Assembly: GCA_030641665.1 (NCBI GenBank)
Contig: DAOWHA010000040.1
Span: forward strand, 1-10,264
Length of the DNA stretch: 10,264 nucleotides
Source: JAGLTA01 sp023142625
Lineage (GTDB): Bacteria; Patescibacteriota; Patescibacteriia; JAACEG01
Direction of reading: 5' to 3'
Part shown: one piece after another, positions 1 through 7,176 of the stretch
Layout of the letters: every line of letters starts with the position of its first letter
How positions within the stretch are numbered: position 1 is the stretch's first letter
Position numbers and translations under genes: made by a program
Notes under the pieces: model-generated
Told to the model about the DNA's origin: nothing
Databases searched by the model: none
Seen by the model: only the letters and a program-made list of their open reading frames with translations

Positions 1-2
1 GC

Positions 3-1271
3 TGCGAAGCAGGCACCTGCGTCTGCTGGGATATTGACGGCGACGGATTCACCAATTACATCTGCGGCGGAGCTGACTGCGACGATACTGATTTTAATGT
101 CAATCCAAATGCTATTGAAATTTGCGGAGACGGCATTGACAACAATTGCGATGGGGAAGTCAACGAAGACTGGCCGAATTTAGGAGAAATCTGCGAAGTT
201 GGCATCGGAGCCTGCAAAGAATTCGGGATATATATCTGCGACCCTGATGATCTGCTAGGACCTTCAATATGCAGCGCAACTCCTGCAACCCCTTCCGATG
301 AAATTTGCGATAACATAGATAACGACTGCGATGGGACAGTTGACGAGGGTTGCTATACTGATTGCGGCGATGACGATTGTGAAGTGGGCGAAGACTGCTG
401 CGTTTGCGAAGTTGACTGCCCTTGTCCCGCTGAAACATTCTGCCAGTCAGACGGAGTTTGCATAAGCAATTTTATCCTTGAAGATTTTAGCGACACTGTT
501 AATAAGGACGCGGCAAATACTACGGCTGAATGGGCGGGCGACGGGGAAGTGAGAATGGGAATTACCCCTTTTGTCTCTCCTGTAATTGCCCAGTCAGCCG
601 CGCTTGACAGTACAACGGATGATATTACAAAGGCCACCCTAACAGTTAATCAGAATTTAAACGGACAGGCAATCACTCATTATTTATCAGTTAACGGAGG
701 CGCTGACTGGGAATTAGTAATCTTGGGAACAGAGCATACTTTTGCCAATACAGGATCAGATTTAAGATGGAGAGCGGTTTTAGAAGCAGCCGACTCTTCT
801 ATAACGCCGACTATTGACGGCTATAATTTAGTTTACGAGTTGGATAACGGGTGCGGCGGAACAATTGATTGCGGAGATTGCGATACTGCAAATAATGAAG
901 TTTGCGTTGACGGACATTGCATTCCTTGCGGAGGAATAGATAACATAAAATCTGTTGATGCCGCGGGATTTATAACCTGCAGAGACGATTCAAATGCTCC
1001 TGTAAATGCCACTGCGGTTAGTTTATCTACTCACGGCTATCATTGCATGAGCGGAACATTTGATTGGCGGTGCGAAGGAGTGGGTATGAACGCAAGCCTT
1101 AACTGCCCGGTTAGCCCTTGCCAGCTTGATCAAGCCAGTTGTAATTGCGTTTGTTTTGAATCGGCAGGAGAAAATATAACTTATAAAGGATATAATTTTG
1201 GCATAGATTCACAATGTTGTTGCGGCGCAAGCGGAGAAAGCGGCGCGCCAGTGGATTTTTGCACTTGGTAA
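3..1271 (+). CDS. MopE-like metal-binding, Cys-rich secreted protein (5' partial)
   Basis: The frame is already open at base 3 and gives 422 residues to the TAA, so the true start lies before the window; the internal GTG at 384 is not a convincing start. Residues about 10-55 match the putative metal-binding MopE motif (PF11617-like): DIDGDGF, then ADCDD, then ICGDGIDNNCDGEVNED. A second, shorter copy (EICDNIDNDCDGTVDEGC) lies at about 100-117. A Cys-dense linker follows. Residues about 158-280 look like a beta-sandwich repeat domain found in large surface proteins (start LEDFSDTVNKDAANTTAEW, later NTGSDLRWRA). The tail (about 280-422) is again rich in cysteine, with CGGTIDCGDC and a CCC near the end. 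Acidic Asp/Asn loops suggest Ca2+ or other metal binding, and the cysteines suggest an extracytoplasmic, disulfide-bonded protein. Only the C-terminal part is visible, so export signal and full function are unknown. No anchoring segment is seen at the C terminus. Confidence 0.8.
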   Translation, partial: CEAGTCVCWDIDGDGFTNYICGGADCDDTDFNVNPNAIEICGDGIDNNCDGEVNEDWPNLGEICEVGIGACKEFGIYICDPDDLLGPSICSATPATPSDEICDNIDNDCDGTVDEGCYTDCGDDDCEVGEDCCVCEVDCPCPAETFCQSDGVCISNFILEDFSDTVNKDAANTTAEWAGDGEVRMGITPFVSPVIAQSAALDSTTDDITKATLTVNQNLNGQAITHYLSVNGGADWELVILGTEHTFANTGSDLRWRAVLEAADSSITPTIDGYNLVYELDNGCGGTIDCGDCDTANNEVCVDGHCIPCGGIDNIKSVDAAGFITCRDDSNAPVNATAVSLSTHGYHCMSGTFDWRCEGVGMNASLNCPVSPCQLDQASCNCVCFESAGENITYKGYNFGIDSQCCCGASGESGAPVDFCTW

Positions 1272-1337
1272 TTTATTTTATTTATGCAATAATATTTTAA
1301 CATTTTATACCCTTGCGATTTTGAATAAAAAATATTT

Positions 1338-1751
1338 ATGCTTAAAAAACAGAAAATTATAACTTTAATTTCCGTAATAATTATTTTAATTGTTGCCGTT
1401 TTTTTGTTTTTGCAAATAAAAGAAGAACAAAGAGATAAAAAATTAAACTTAGGGCAGACAGAAAAAAAACAGGACGGAGATACGGAGAATGTCAACTCGC
1501 AAATAAATCCAGTTTTAATCAAAGATAAAAAAGACAGCGATCAGGACGGACTGTCTGATGATAAAGAAAAAAAATTCGGCTCTAATCCGAATTCAGTTGA
1601 CAGCGACAGCGACGGGCTGTTTGACCACGCGGAAATCAATATTTTCAAAACCGACCCGAATAATCCCGATACGGACAGCGACGGCTATTCAGACGGCGAC
1701 GAAGTAAAAACCGGCCACAACCCGAACGGCGAAGGGGAGTTAAAGAAATAA
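1338..1751 (+). CDS. Membrane-anchored TSP3-type calcium-binding repeat protein
   Basis: This is a 137-residue protein. Residues about 8-26 form one hydrophobic helix after a Lys-rich start (MLKKQK), which suggests an N-in signal anchor with the rest outside the cell. A charged, low-complexity linker covers about 27-62. Residues 66-131 carry three thrombospondin type 3-like (bacterial TSP3) Asp-rich loops: DSDQDGLSDDKE, DSDSDGLFDHAE and DTDSDGYSDGDE. They are separated by spacers of the SNPNSV and KTDPNNP kind. In this family the Asp side chains bind Ca2+ and rigidify the protein. Its role (spacer, adhesion or scaffold) cannot be told from sequence. It starts 66 bp after the MopE-like gene, which is also Asp-loop rich, so the two may be co-expressed surface proteins. 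The ATG is preceded by TTT with no Shine-Dalgarno sequence; the position of the hydrophobic helix supports this start. Confidence 0.82.
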   Translation: MLKKQKIITLISVIIILIVAVFLFLQIKEEQRDKKLNLGQTEKKQDGDTENVNSQINPVLIKDKKDSDQDGLSDDKEKKFGSNPNSVDSDSDGLFDHAEINIFKTDPNNPDTDSDGYSDGDEVKTGHNPNGEGELKK

Positions 1752-1781
1752 TTAAAACAAATTTAATTTTTTATTAAAAGA

Positions 1782-1822
1782 CTTGGTATTTTTTTAATAG
1801 TTTATATTTTAAAAATACCGAG
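1782..1822. repeat. Inverted repeat in leader of beta-propeller gene
   Basis: CTTGGTATTTTT (1782-1793) pairs with AAAAATACCGAG (1811-1822), with one G-U pair, giving a 12-bp AT-rich stem about 12 bases before the ATG at 1834. It could be a weak terminator for the TSP3 gene or a leader structure of the next gene. The arm is T-rich but no U-tract follows the stem, so the role is uncertain. Confidence 0.4.
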
Positions 1823-1833
1823 CGAAAAAGTTT

Positions 1834-3915
1834 ATGAGGGACAAAAATTTTTTCTTTTTTATGATGGTTGCCGCGCTATTCTGTTTTGCCTTTATCGCGA
1901 TAATCATCACGCTTCCGGCTTCAATTTCAACGCCGGAAATTCCTCTAATTAAAAAGAGGATTATTAACAAGAAGCCGATTATTAAAATTTTACCGAAAGA
2001 CGAATCTGTTGAAATTCAGAAGTTCGCTTCAGAGCAGGATTTTAAGGATTATTTAAGCAAGAGCGAATCGTCCGCTAGCGGTTTTTATGGAATGCCGGGA
2101 ATAGTTCCAACCGACGCGATGATATTAAGAGAATCTGCAAATTTTGGATTAGAAAGCAGTAAAATGCAAAATGATTTAGGCATGGGTGGCGAGACAGGTG
2201 TTCCAAGCCGCGTTTCAGACACTAATATTCAAGTGGTCGGAATTGACGAGCCGGACATTGTGAAAACCGACGGCAAGGAGATTTATTATTCTATGCCGAA
2301 TAAATATTTTGATTATCCAGGAACTACAAATCCTTATTTTATAAAAGATGGAAAGAAAATATCAGCAGCGCCAAGAAAATTGGGTGGGATAGCGCTTATT
2401 AACGCATATCCGCCGGCAAACTTAGGATTAGACAGCGAGATTTTAGAAAAAGGCGATCTGTTATTAGACGATAAAAATAATTTAATCGTGTTTGGCAGCG
2501 CTAATAATATTTACGGCTATGATGTTTCAAATCCAAAAACTCCTGTAAAAAATTGGACAATCAGTTTAGAAAACAGCAACAGAATAATCACAAGCCGCCT
2601 TTATAACAATAAAATTTATCTGATTTCAAGATCTTATATCAAGCGAGGAAATCCATGCCCAATCAGACCATTTGCAGTTGCTGGCGAGAATAGTAAAATT
2701 AAATATATAGAGATTAAATGTTCGGAAATTTACCATCCGAATATTCCTGTTGATGTTGACTCAACTTATAATATCAGCATTATAGATCCGTCAAGCGGAA
2801 AAATGGAAAATAAGATCTCTTTTGTCGGCTCAAATTCCAATTCAGTAATCTATATGTCTCCACAAGCAATTTTTGTGTCTTATAATTATCAGGAAGATTT
2901 TATTAAATTGATTTTTGATTTTTTATTAACAGAAGGAAAAGACATTGTTTCATCTGATGTTATTGAAAGATTGGCAAAATTGAAAGATTACGACATCAGC
3001 CAGCAGGCGAAAATGGTTGAATTGGCAAGAATTTTTGAGGAATATTATAATTCTTTAGATGATGATGAGCGGTTAAGATTGGAAAATGAATTTGAAAATC
3101 GCGCCAGCGATTATTTTAAAGAGCATAATCGCGAACTGGAAAAGACTGGAATTTTTAAAATAAATACTGATAATCTAAAAATTTTAGCAAGCGGCAGCAT
3201 TCCGGGAAAACTTTTAAACCAATTTTCTTTGGACGAATATAAAGGAAATTTAAGGGCGGCAACGACAATCGGAGGACGCGGGAATTTTTTCTTCGGCAGC
3301 AGCGCGGAAAGCGTGAGCGATGTCTATGTTTTAGATAAAAATTTGAAGGTAATAGGATCTGTTAAAGATTTAGGAAAGACAGAAAAAATTTATTCAGTGC
3401 GGTTTTTGAACGATAAAGGTTTCGTGGTGACTTTCCGCCAGATAGATCCGTTTTATGTGATTGATCTTGCCAATCCAAAAAATCCTCAAATAAAAGGCGA
3501 GTTGAAAATACCGGGATATTCTTCATATCTGCATCCGATCAGCGAAGACATAATTTTAGGAATCGGCAAAGAAGGGTCAAAAGTGAAAATATCTCTATTT
3601 GATGTATCTATCGCAGAAAATCCGATTGAGAAATCAAAATATATTTTAGATGAATATCATTCAGAGATTTTAAATAATCATCACGCTTTCTTGCTTGACA
3701 GCAAGCATCAAATTTTCTTTCTGCCCGGAAACAAAGGAAGTTATATTTTTTCTTATAAAGACAGCGAAATTAAGCTGATAAAAGCCGTGAGCGGACTGCG
3801 TCCCAAAAGAGCGATATATTTGAGCGATTATCTTTACATAATCGGCGAGAGCAAGATTACAATATTAAACGAAAAGGACTGGGAAAAGGTCAATGAACTG
3901 GATTTGAGTTTGTAA
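1834..3915 (+). CDS. Anchored beta-propeller domain protein (PF09826-like)
   Basis: This is a 693-residue protein. Residues about 5-29 are a hydrophobic N-terminal signal anchor, so the body should be extracytoplasmic. Hallmarks of the secreted beta-propeller family PF09826 are visible in order. VVGIDEPDIVKTDGKEIYY (about 134-152) matches the family's conserved entry motif. Repeated blade-like strands follow (about 183-350). A charged helical insertion (about 365-440) contains QQAKMVELARIFEEYYNSL and ends HNRELEKTGIFKI. NQFSLDEYKGNLRAATT (about 462-478) is next, then further blades to the C terminus such as FYVIDLANPKNP (540-551). Two cysteines, C275 and C296, could form a disulfide inside an inserted loop. 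The biochemical role of the family is not established; propellers usually bind ligands or partners. The family is also common in archaea, but murC in this window argues for a bacterium. The gene has no clear Shine-Dalgarno sequence and is followed by a strong hairpin. Confidence 0.85.
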   Translation: MRDKNFFFFMMVAALFCFAFIAIIITLPASISTPEIPLIKKRIINKKPIIKILPKDESVEIQKFASEQDFKDYLSKSESSASGFYGMPGIVPTDAMILRESANFGLESSKMQNDLGMGGETGVPSRVSDTNIQVVGIDEPDIVKTDGKEIYYSMPNKYFDYPGTTNPYFIKDGKKISAAPRKLGGIALINAYPPANLGLDSEILEKGDLLLDDKNNLIVFGSANNIYGYDVSNPKTPVKNWTISLENSNRIITSRLYNNKIYLISRSYIKRGNPCPIRPFAVAGENSKIKYIEIKCSEIYHPNIPVDVDSTYNISIIDPSSGKMENKISFVGSNSNSVIYMSPQAIFVSYNYQEDFIKLIFDFLLTEGKDIVSSDVIERLAKLKDYDISQQAKMVELARIFEEYYNSLDDDERLRLENEFENRASDYFKEHNRELEKTGIFKINTDNLKILASGSIPGKLLNQFSLDEYKGNLRAATTIGGRGNFFFGSSAESVSDVYVLDKNLKVIGSVKDLGKTEKIYSVRFLNDKGFVVTFRQIDPFYVIDLANPKNPQIKGELKIPGYSSYLHPISEDIILGIGKEGSKVKISLFDVSIAENPIEKSKYILDEYHSEILNNHHAFLLDSKHQIFFLPGNKGSYIFSYKDSEIKLIKAVSGLRPKRAIYLSDYLYIIGESKITILNEKDWEKVNELDLSL

Positions 3916-3927
3916 TTTTTGTAAAAA

Positions 3928-3964
3928 AATAGACCCGCTGAATGAATAATTCAGCGGGTCTATT
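3928..3964. terminator. Strong perfect hairpin, likely terminator
   Basis: Positions 3928-3943 and 3949-3964 are perfect reverse complements (16 bp, core AGACCCGCTGAAT), with a 5-base loop GAATA. The stem begins 12 bases after the beta-propeller stop. A run of A lies just before the stem, but only a weak T-rich stretch follows it, so it would be a better intrinsic terminator on the minus strand. On the plus strand the very stable stem probably still ends or insulates transcription of the surface-protein block. Confidence 0.7.
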
Positions 3965-3967
3965 AGA

Positions 3968-4132
3968 TAATTACCTTGAATTACGAAATAACATTTTGTC
4001 ATTTCGAACGGAGCGGTAGCGAAGAGAGAAATCGCTTAAATAATACTATAAACAGAAGTAATGTTTAAGGGATTTTTCGCCTATCGGCTCAAAATGACAA
4101 AAAAGGATGCATTTCGTAATTCAAAGTAATTA
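3968..4132. mobile_element. 165-bp MITE-like palindromic element
   Basis: The ends are 22-bp inverted repeats matching at 21 of 22 bases. The left arm (3968-3989) begins TAATTACCTTGAATTACG; the right arm (4111-4132) read on the minus strand begins TAATTACTTTGAATTACG. Inside them is a second, imperfect palindrome: GTCATTTCGAACGGAGCG (from 3998) faces a decayed copy ending CGGCTCAAAATGAC. The GTCATTTCGA core resembles a short interspersed palindrome seen in many bacterial genomes (recalled, not searched). The 7-mer ATTAGAT occurs at 3962-3968 and 4129-4135, overlapping both termini, and may be a target duplication. The element contains no ORF, so any mobility would need a transposase supplied elsewhere. 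It ends 32 bp before the restriction-modification gene. Confidence 0.65.
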
Positions 4133-4164
4133 GATTTTAGATTTATAGAAAAATAACGCAATAT

Positions 4165-6003
4165 ATGTTTAATCAGTATTTAGAGAGTCTGTTGAAAATT
4201 TATAAAAGCGGAGACGCGACAGAAGAAAGCTATTATCCTGAAATGGTTAAATTATTTGATCAATTTTTTGCTGTTAAGAAAAACGCGAAAGCGTCAATAA
4301 CAAGCCTGCCGAAAAAGAAACAGGGAAGCAAGCCGGATTTTGTCGTCCGCATCGGAAAAGAATTGATCGGTTTTATTGAAGCAAAAGATTTTTTAAAAAC
4401 GCCGAATTTAGAAGCCGTTGAGTTCACGGAGCAGATTGAAAGATATAAAAAAGATTTTGATAATTTTATTTTGACGAATTTTATTGATTTTTGGCTTTGG
4501 CGAAAAAGCGAAAAGAGATGGATTAAAAAAGTCCGCATATTGCAGCCGAATATAATAGTTCAAATTAAAATTTTAACGCCAGTTGAAAACCGAGAAAAAT
4601 GTTTAGGGCTGTTTGAGGATTTTATAAGTTTTTCAATTCCTGAAAGAAAGACAGCAAAGCAGTTAGCGATAGAATTAGCGTCTCGCGCGAAAAGAATGAG
4701 AGAGCCGCTGTTTGAAGAATTAACCAATGATATAGAGACCGATGTTGATAAAATTTATAGGGCTTTTAAAAAATATTTAATGCCTGATTTAAGCGAAGAA
4801 TATTTTGCGGACATTTATGCCCAGACAGTCGCTTATGGATTATTTATCGCGCGCTTAAAGTTTAAGGAAAAAGGCAAAAATTTTAATAGGATTGTAGCCC
4901 AAGATTTAATCCCGAAAAATTTAAAAATTTTGCGCGATACTTTCGCTTTTGTGTCCCGCAGGGATTTAACGCAAAATATTGATTATATTATTGACGACAT
5001 TGCCACGGTTCTTGCGTATTGCGACATTGAAAAAATCAAGAAAGATCTTCGCAAAGAAAAAGGCAAGGATCCGATTTTGCATTTTTACGAGACATTTTTA
5101 ATTGAATATGATCCTGAAAAAAGGAAAAGAATGGGCGAATATTATACGCCATTGCCAGTAGCAGAATATATTGTGAGTTCCATCAATGATTTATTAAAAA
5201 AGAGATTTAAGAAAGAATTCGGTTTTGCTTCGCGCGGCGTCACTCTGCTTGATTTTGCTTCTGGCACTTGCACATTTCCAGCGCAAGCGATAATAGAGAC
5301 AAAAAAGGAGATTGACGCAGGCAATAATCCCGGATCTTGGCTGACAGTTGTCAAGGATCATATTTTAGAAAATTTTTACAGTTTTGAAATCTCAATGGCG
5401 TCTTGGATAATAGGGCATTTGAAAATCGCGCTGTTGCTTGAAGATTTGGGGTATAAAATGGATGACGACGACCGCTTCAAGCTTTATCTGACTAATACTT
5501 TGGATTTTACAAATATTGAAGGGCAGAATGAAATTTTTATTTCTGATCTGTCCGAAGAGGCGCGGAAAGCAGGAAAAGTGAAAAAAGAAAAGCCAGTTTT
5601 GGTTATAATGGGCAATCCGCCTTATTCTGTAAGTTCGTCAAATGTTATTAAAAAAGATTCTGAATTGAATGAAGTTTATGAAAGTTACAAAGAGATAGTG
5701 AGAAAAGAAGAGAAAAATATCCAGCCGCTGTCTGATGATTACATTAAATTTATAGCGTTCGCGCATTATAAAATCAAGCGGGTTGGAAAAGGAATTGTCG
5801 GCATTATTACAAATAATTCTTATCTTGACGGATTGATTCATCGCGATATGCGGCGAAAATTAAGCGAGGATTTTGACGAAATTTATATTTTAAATCTGCA
5901 CGGAAATGCCAAGCGGAAAGAAAAAACGCCAGCAGGCGGAAAGGATGAGAATGTTTTTAATATTCAGCAGGGTGTGAGCATTATTTTGTTGGTTAAATTA
6001 TAG
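4165..6003 (+). CDS. Type IIG/ISP-like restriction-modification enzyme, nuclease + N6-adenine methylase part
   Basis: This 612-residue ORF is the front of a single-chain restriction-modification enzyme. The N-terminal nuclease shows a PD-(D/E)XK site: KPDF (D58), GFIEAKD (E72, K74) and a downstream QxxxY motif (Q90-Y94). A helical linker follows. The methylase core has motif X, MGEYYTPLPVAEYIV (323-337); the SAM-binding motif I, LLDFASGTCTF (about 361-371); and the catalytic motif IV, GNPPY (483-487). ITNNSYLDGLIHRDMRRKL and the family block ENVFNIQQGVSIILLVK come just before the stop. NPPY indicates adenine-N6 methylation. No helicase motifs lie between nuclease and methylase, so the layout is type IIG-like although the sequence resembles type ISP enzymes. 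The ORF lacks a target-recognition domain; the missing part is found at 7177-8409. Motif I has Cys where the second Gly of the usual GTGTF would be. The ATG at 4165 has no Shine-Dalgarno sequence. Confidence 0.85.
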   Translation: MFNQYLESLLKIYKSGDATEESYYPEMVKLFDQFFAVKKNAKASITSLPKKKQGSKPDFVVRIGKELIGFIEAKDFLKTPNLEAVEFTEQIERYKKDFDNFILTNFIDFWLWRKSEKRWIKKVRILQPNIIVQIKILTPVENREKCLGLFEDFISFSIPERKTAKQLAIELASRAKRMREPLFEELTNDIETDVDKIYRAFKKYLMPDLSEEYFADIYAQTVAYGLFIARLKFKEKGKNFNRIVAQDLIPKNLKILRDTFAFVSRRDLTQNIDYIIDDIATVLAYCDIEKIKKDLRKEKGKDPILHFYETFLIEYDPEKRKRMGEYYTPLPVAEYIVSSINDLLKKRFKKEFGFASRGVTLLDFASGTCTFPAQAIIETKKEIDAGNNPGSWLTVVKDHILENFYSFEISMASWIIGHLKIALLLEDLGYKMDDDDRFKLYLTNTLDFTNIEGQNEIFISDLSEEARKAGKVKKEKPVLVIMGNPPYSVSSSNVIKKDSELNEVYESYKEIVRKEEKNIQPLSDDYIKFIAFAHYKIKRVGKGIVGIITNNSYLDGLIHRDMRRKLSEDFDEIYILNLHGNAKRKEKTPAGGKDENVFNIQQGVSIILLVKL

Positions 6004-6036
6004 ATGGATTTTATTGACCTTTTTATTATTTTTATT

Positions 6037-6213
6037 GTCATCCTGAATTTATTTCAGGATCTGTGCTTGTAATTCATTGAATTATCATTAAGAAGCATAA
6101 AGTAAAAAATCAAATTTTTTTTGCTCAATTATAATTTAGCGAATAGTAATGACAGACCCTGAAATATCAGCCAAAGGCTGACCGTCATCTGGACGGAATT
6201 TAGGGCGACAGGA
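6037..6213. repeat. Decayed palindromic element with several hairpins
   Basis: This fills the otherwise non-coding 267-bp gap 6004-6270. The left part, GTCATCCTGAATTTATTTCA (6037-6056) continuing GGATCTGT, contains an 8-bp hairpin (6040-6047 with 6053-6060). The right part read on the minus strand gives an imperfect copy of it: CCTGTCGCCCTAAATT, then TATTTCAGGGTCTGTCAT. Two small hairpins, CAGCC-AAA-GGCTG (6168-6180) and CCGTC-ATCTG-GACGG (6182-6196), sit within that right copy. GTCATCCTGAA...TTCAGGAT is a short palindrome I recall as widespread in bacterial genomes. The two parts form a large decayed inverted repeat about 175 bp long. No ORF lies inside, and no clear target duplication was found. 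Confidence 0.5.
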
Positions 6214-6270
6214 TTTTGTATTTTATAATTCAGGCATCATTCAATAAATTTATTATCCATAAATTAATTT

Positions 6271-6693
6271 ATGTTAAGAAAAAATTTGTATTCTCAAAAA
6301 TTTAAAGTAAAACCAATTAAACCATCTTATTTATTGCAAAATAAAACTAGGATAGCTGTTATTAAAATTATGAAAAATTATTCAGAAGATAATTGTTATA
6401 ATGAGGATGGATTTTATACGGGAATAAATTCAATAGAATATTTTTTAAAAAATGAAATTTTAGAAAATTATCGTTGGGAAGTATTGCCTGAAGTTGCCCT
6501 AATGAATAATGGAAAACGAGAAGCAACAATGATAGAGTTTTTAAGATATGAATCTTTAAGCACCAAGACGCGATTTTTAGATTCGGTACAAATTTATATA
6601 GATCATTCTATAAATAAAGAAAATTATATACAAGAAATAAATAATTTATTTGAAATAGATAATTTGGTTATCGCATTATTAATAATGAAATAA
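6271..6693 (+). CDS. N-terminal part of the broken Abi-like gene
   Basis: This is a 140-residue ORF starting at an ATG preceded by AATTAATTT. It is predicted to be soluble and mostly helical, with no signal or membrane segment. Recognisable points are FLKNEILENYRWEVLPEVAL (about 58-77) and EFLRYESLSTKTRFLDSVQI (about 89-108), helices that could form an N-terminal AbiJ-like domain; this assignment is weak. The last nine residues (LVIALLIMK, 132-140) look out of frame: the gene appears to shift at base 6663, and frame 3 continues the expected protein. If translated as it stands, the product lacks the C-terminal Abi_C-like domain. Confidence 0.55.
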   Translation: MLRKNLYSQKFKVKPIKPSYLLQNKTRIAVIKIMKNYSEDNCYNEDGFYTGINSIEYFLKNEILENYRWEVLPEVALMNNGKREATMIEFLRYESLSTKTRFLDSVQIYIDHSINKENYIQEINNLFEIDNLVIALLIMK

Positions 6694-6794
6694 TAAAGAT
6701 TGGATCACAAGAAAATTTTGTAGAATCACAAAAAGCCTTTTTAGCTATCAGCGAATTAAATTTAGATAATGCAAAAATTGAACTTCAGGAATCA

Positions 6795-7172
6795 ATGACT
6801 TGTTATTATTCTGGAAATAAACCATTGGCTATTAAAAAAGCAGCAGATAGCATAGAAACTGTATTAAAATATATAATTACAAAAGATGATGGAATTATTG
6901 ATAAGGAAATAAAGAATAAAAAAGGGCAAATGAAAAGTCTTATTGATAGGGTTCGTGACAGCGGTTATTTTAATTGTCCCTATAATATTCCCATTCATAA
7001 TAGTATAGAACATATTATAGCACCCCTTAGAAACAAAACGCCTGGTGCTGGACATTCTAAAGGAATTGAAAAAGAAAAAGAAATTGACGATGAAATTATA
7101 GAACTTGTAATAGGATTGGCGTCGTCCTATATTAGTTTTTTAATTAAAAGATTCTTTAAAAGACAAATATAA
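6795..7172 (+). CDS. C-terminal Abi_C-like part of the broken gene
   Basis: This is a 125-residue ORF from the ATG at 6795, but the frame is open and protein-like back to 6663 (169 residues), so the ATG is probably internal to a longer gene. Visible features are SMTCYYSGNKPLAIKKAADS followed by IETVLKYI, a helix pair typical of the region before Abi_C. Next is HIIAPLRNKTPGAGHSKG, matching the LRN...G.(A/G)HG signature of abortive-infection C-terminal domains, and a final helix LVIGLASSYISFLIKRFF. The stop lies 4 bases before the ATG of the specificity-domain ORF at 7177, tight enough for co-translation. The function is inferred to be phage defence; a toxin or HEPN-like activity cannot be read from sequence. 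Confidence 0.55.
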   Translation: MTCYYSGNKPLAIKKAADSIETVLKYIITKDDGIIDKEIKNKKGQMKSLIDRVRDSGYFNCPYNIPIHNSIEHIIAPLRNKTPGAGHSKGIEKEKEIDDEIIELVIGLASSYISFLIKRFFKRQI

Positions 7173-7176
7173 TTTT

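Larger units (their letters stand above)
6271..7172 (+). pseudogene. Frameshifted abortive-infection-like (Abi_C / STM4504-CBY_0614-like) gene
   Basis: Two consecutive ORFs read as one about 300-residue protein if one T is restored in the TTT run at 6663-6665. Frame 1 runs to residue 131 (EINNLFEIDN) and then turns into LVIALLIMK and a stop. Frame 3 opens at 6663 and continues FGYRIINNEIIKIGSQE, which joins the upstream part smoothly. The pattern (helical N-terminal half, a GYxIxNxEIIKI strand, helices, then a C-terminal LRNK...G.GH block) and the total length resemble Abi_C-containing STM4504/CBY_0614 family proteins. This is recognition by pattern, not a search. The role would be phage defence by abortive infection (inferred). 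The span is markedly AT-rich compared with the restriction-modification front half. It could be a real mutation, or a homopolymer error in sequencing. Confidence 0.6.

Noticed and set aside
56..637. Several minus-strand ORFs opposite the MopE-like gene
   Set aside because: They have low-complexity Ser/Pro/Gln- or Arg/Ser-rich translations typical of antisense shadows of the Asp/Cys-rich coding frame.
384..1271. GTG at 384 as the start of a complete 295-residue protein
   Set aside because: The same frame is open to base 3 and encodes clear MopE-like motifs upstream, so the gene simply runs in from outside the window.
1181..1522. Minus-strand ORF of 113 codons
   Set aside because: It overlaps the end of the MopE-like gene and the start of the TSP3 gene, both with strong family signatures; its own translation looks like antisense of these.
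1834..3915. Archaeal origin suggested by the PF09826-like beta-propeller
   Set aside because: The family also occurs in bacteria, and a full-length murC with all motifs shows a peptidoglycan-making bacterium.
6650..6680. Programmed -1 frameshift in the Abi-like gene
   Set aside because: The site TAATTTG does not fit the X XXY YYZ pattern and no clear downstream pseudoknot was seen; mutation or sequencing error is simpler, though not excluded.
6004..7176. Classical insertion sequence or intron inside the restriction-modification gene
   Set aside because: There is no transposase, reverse transcriptase, homing endonuclease or intein motif, and no clear target duplication at the two borders.
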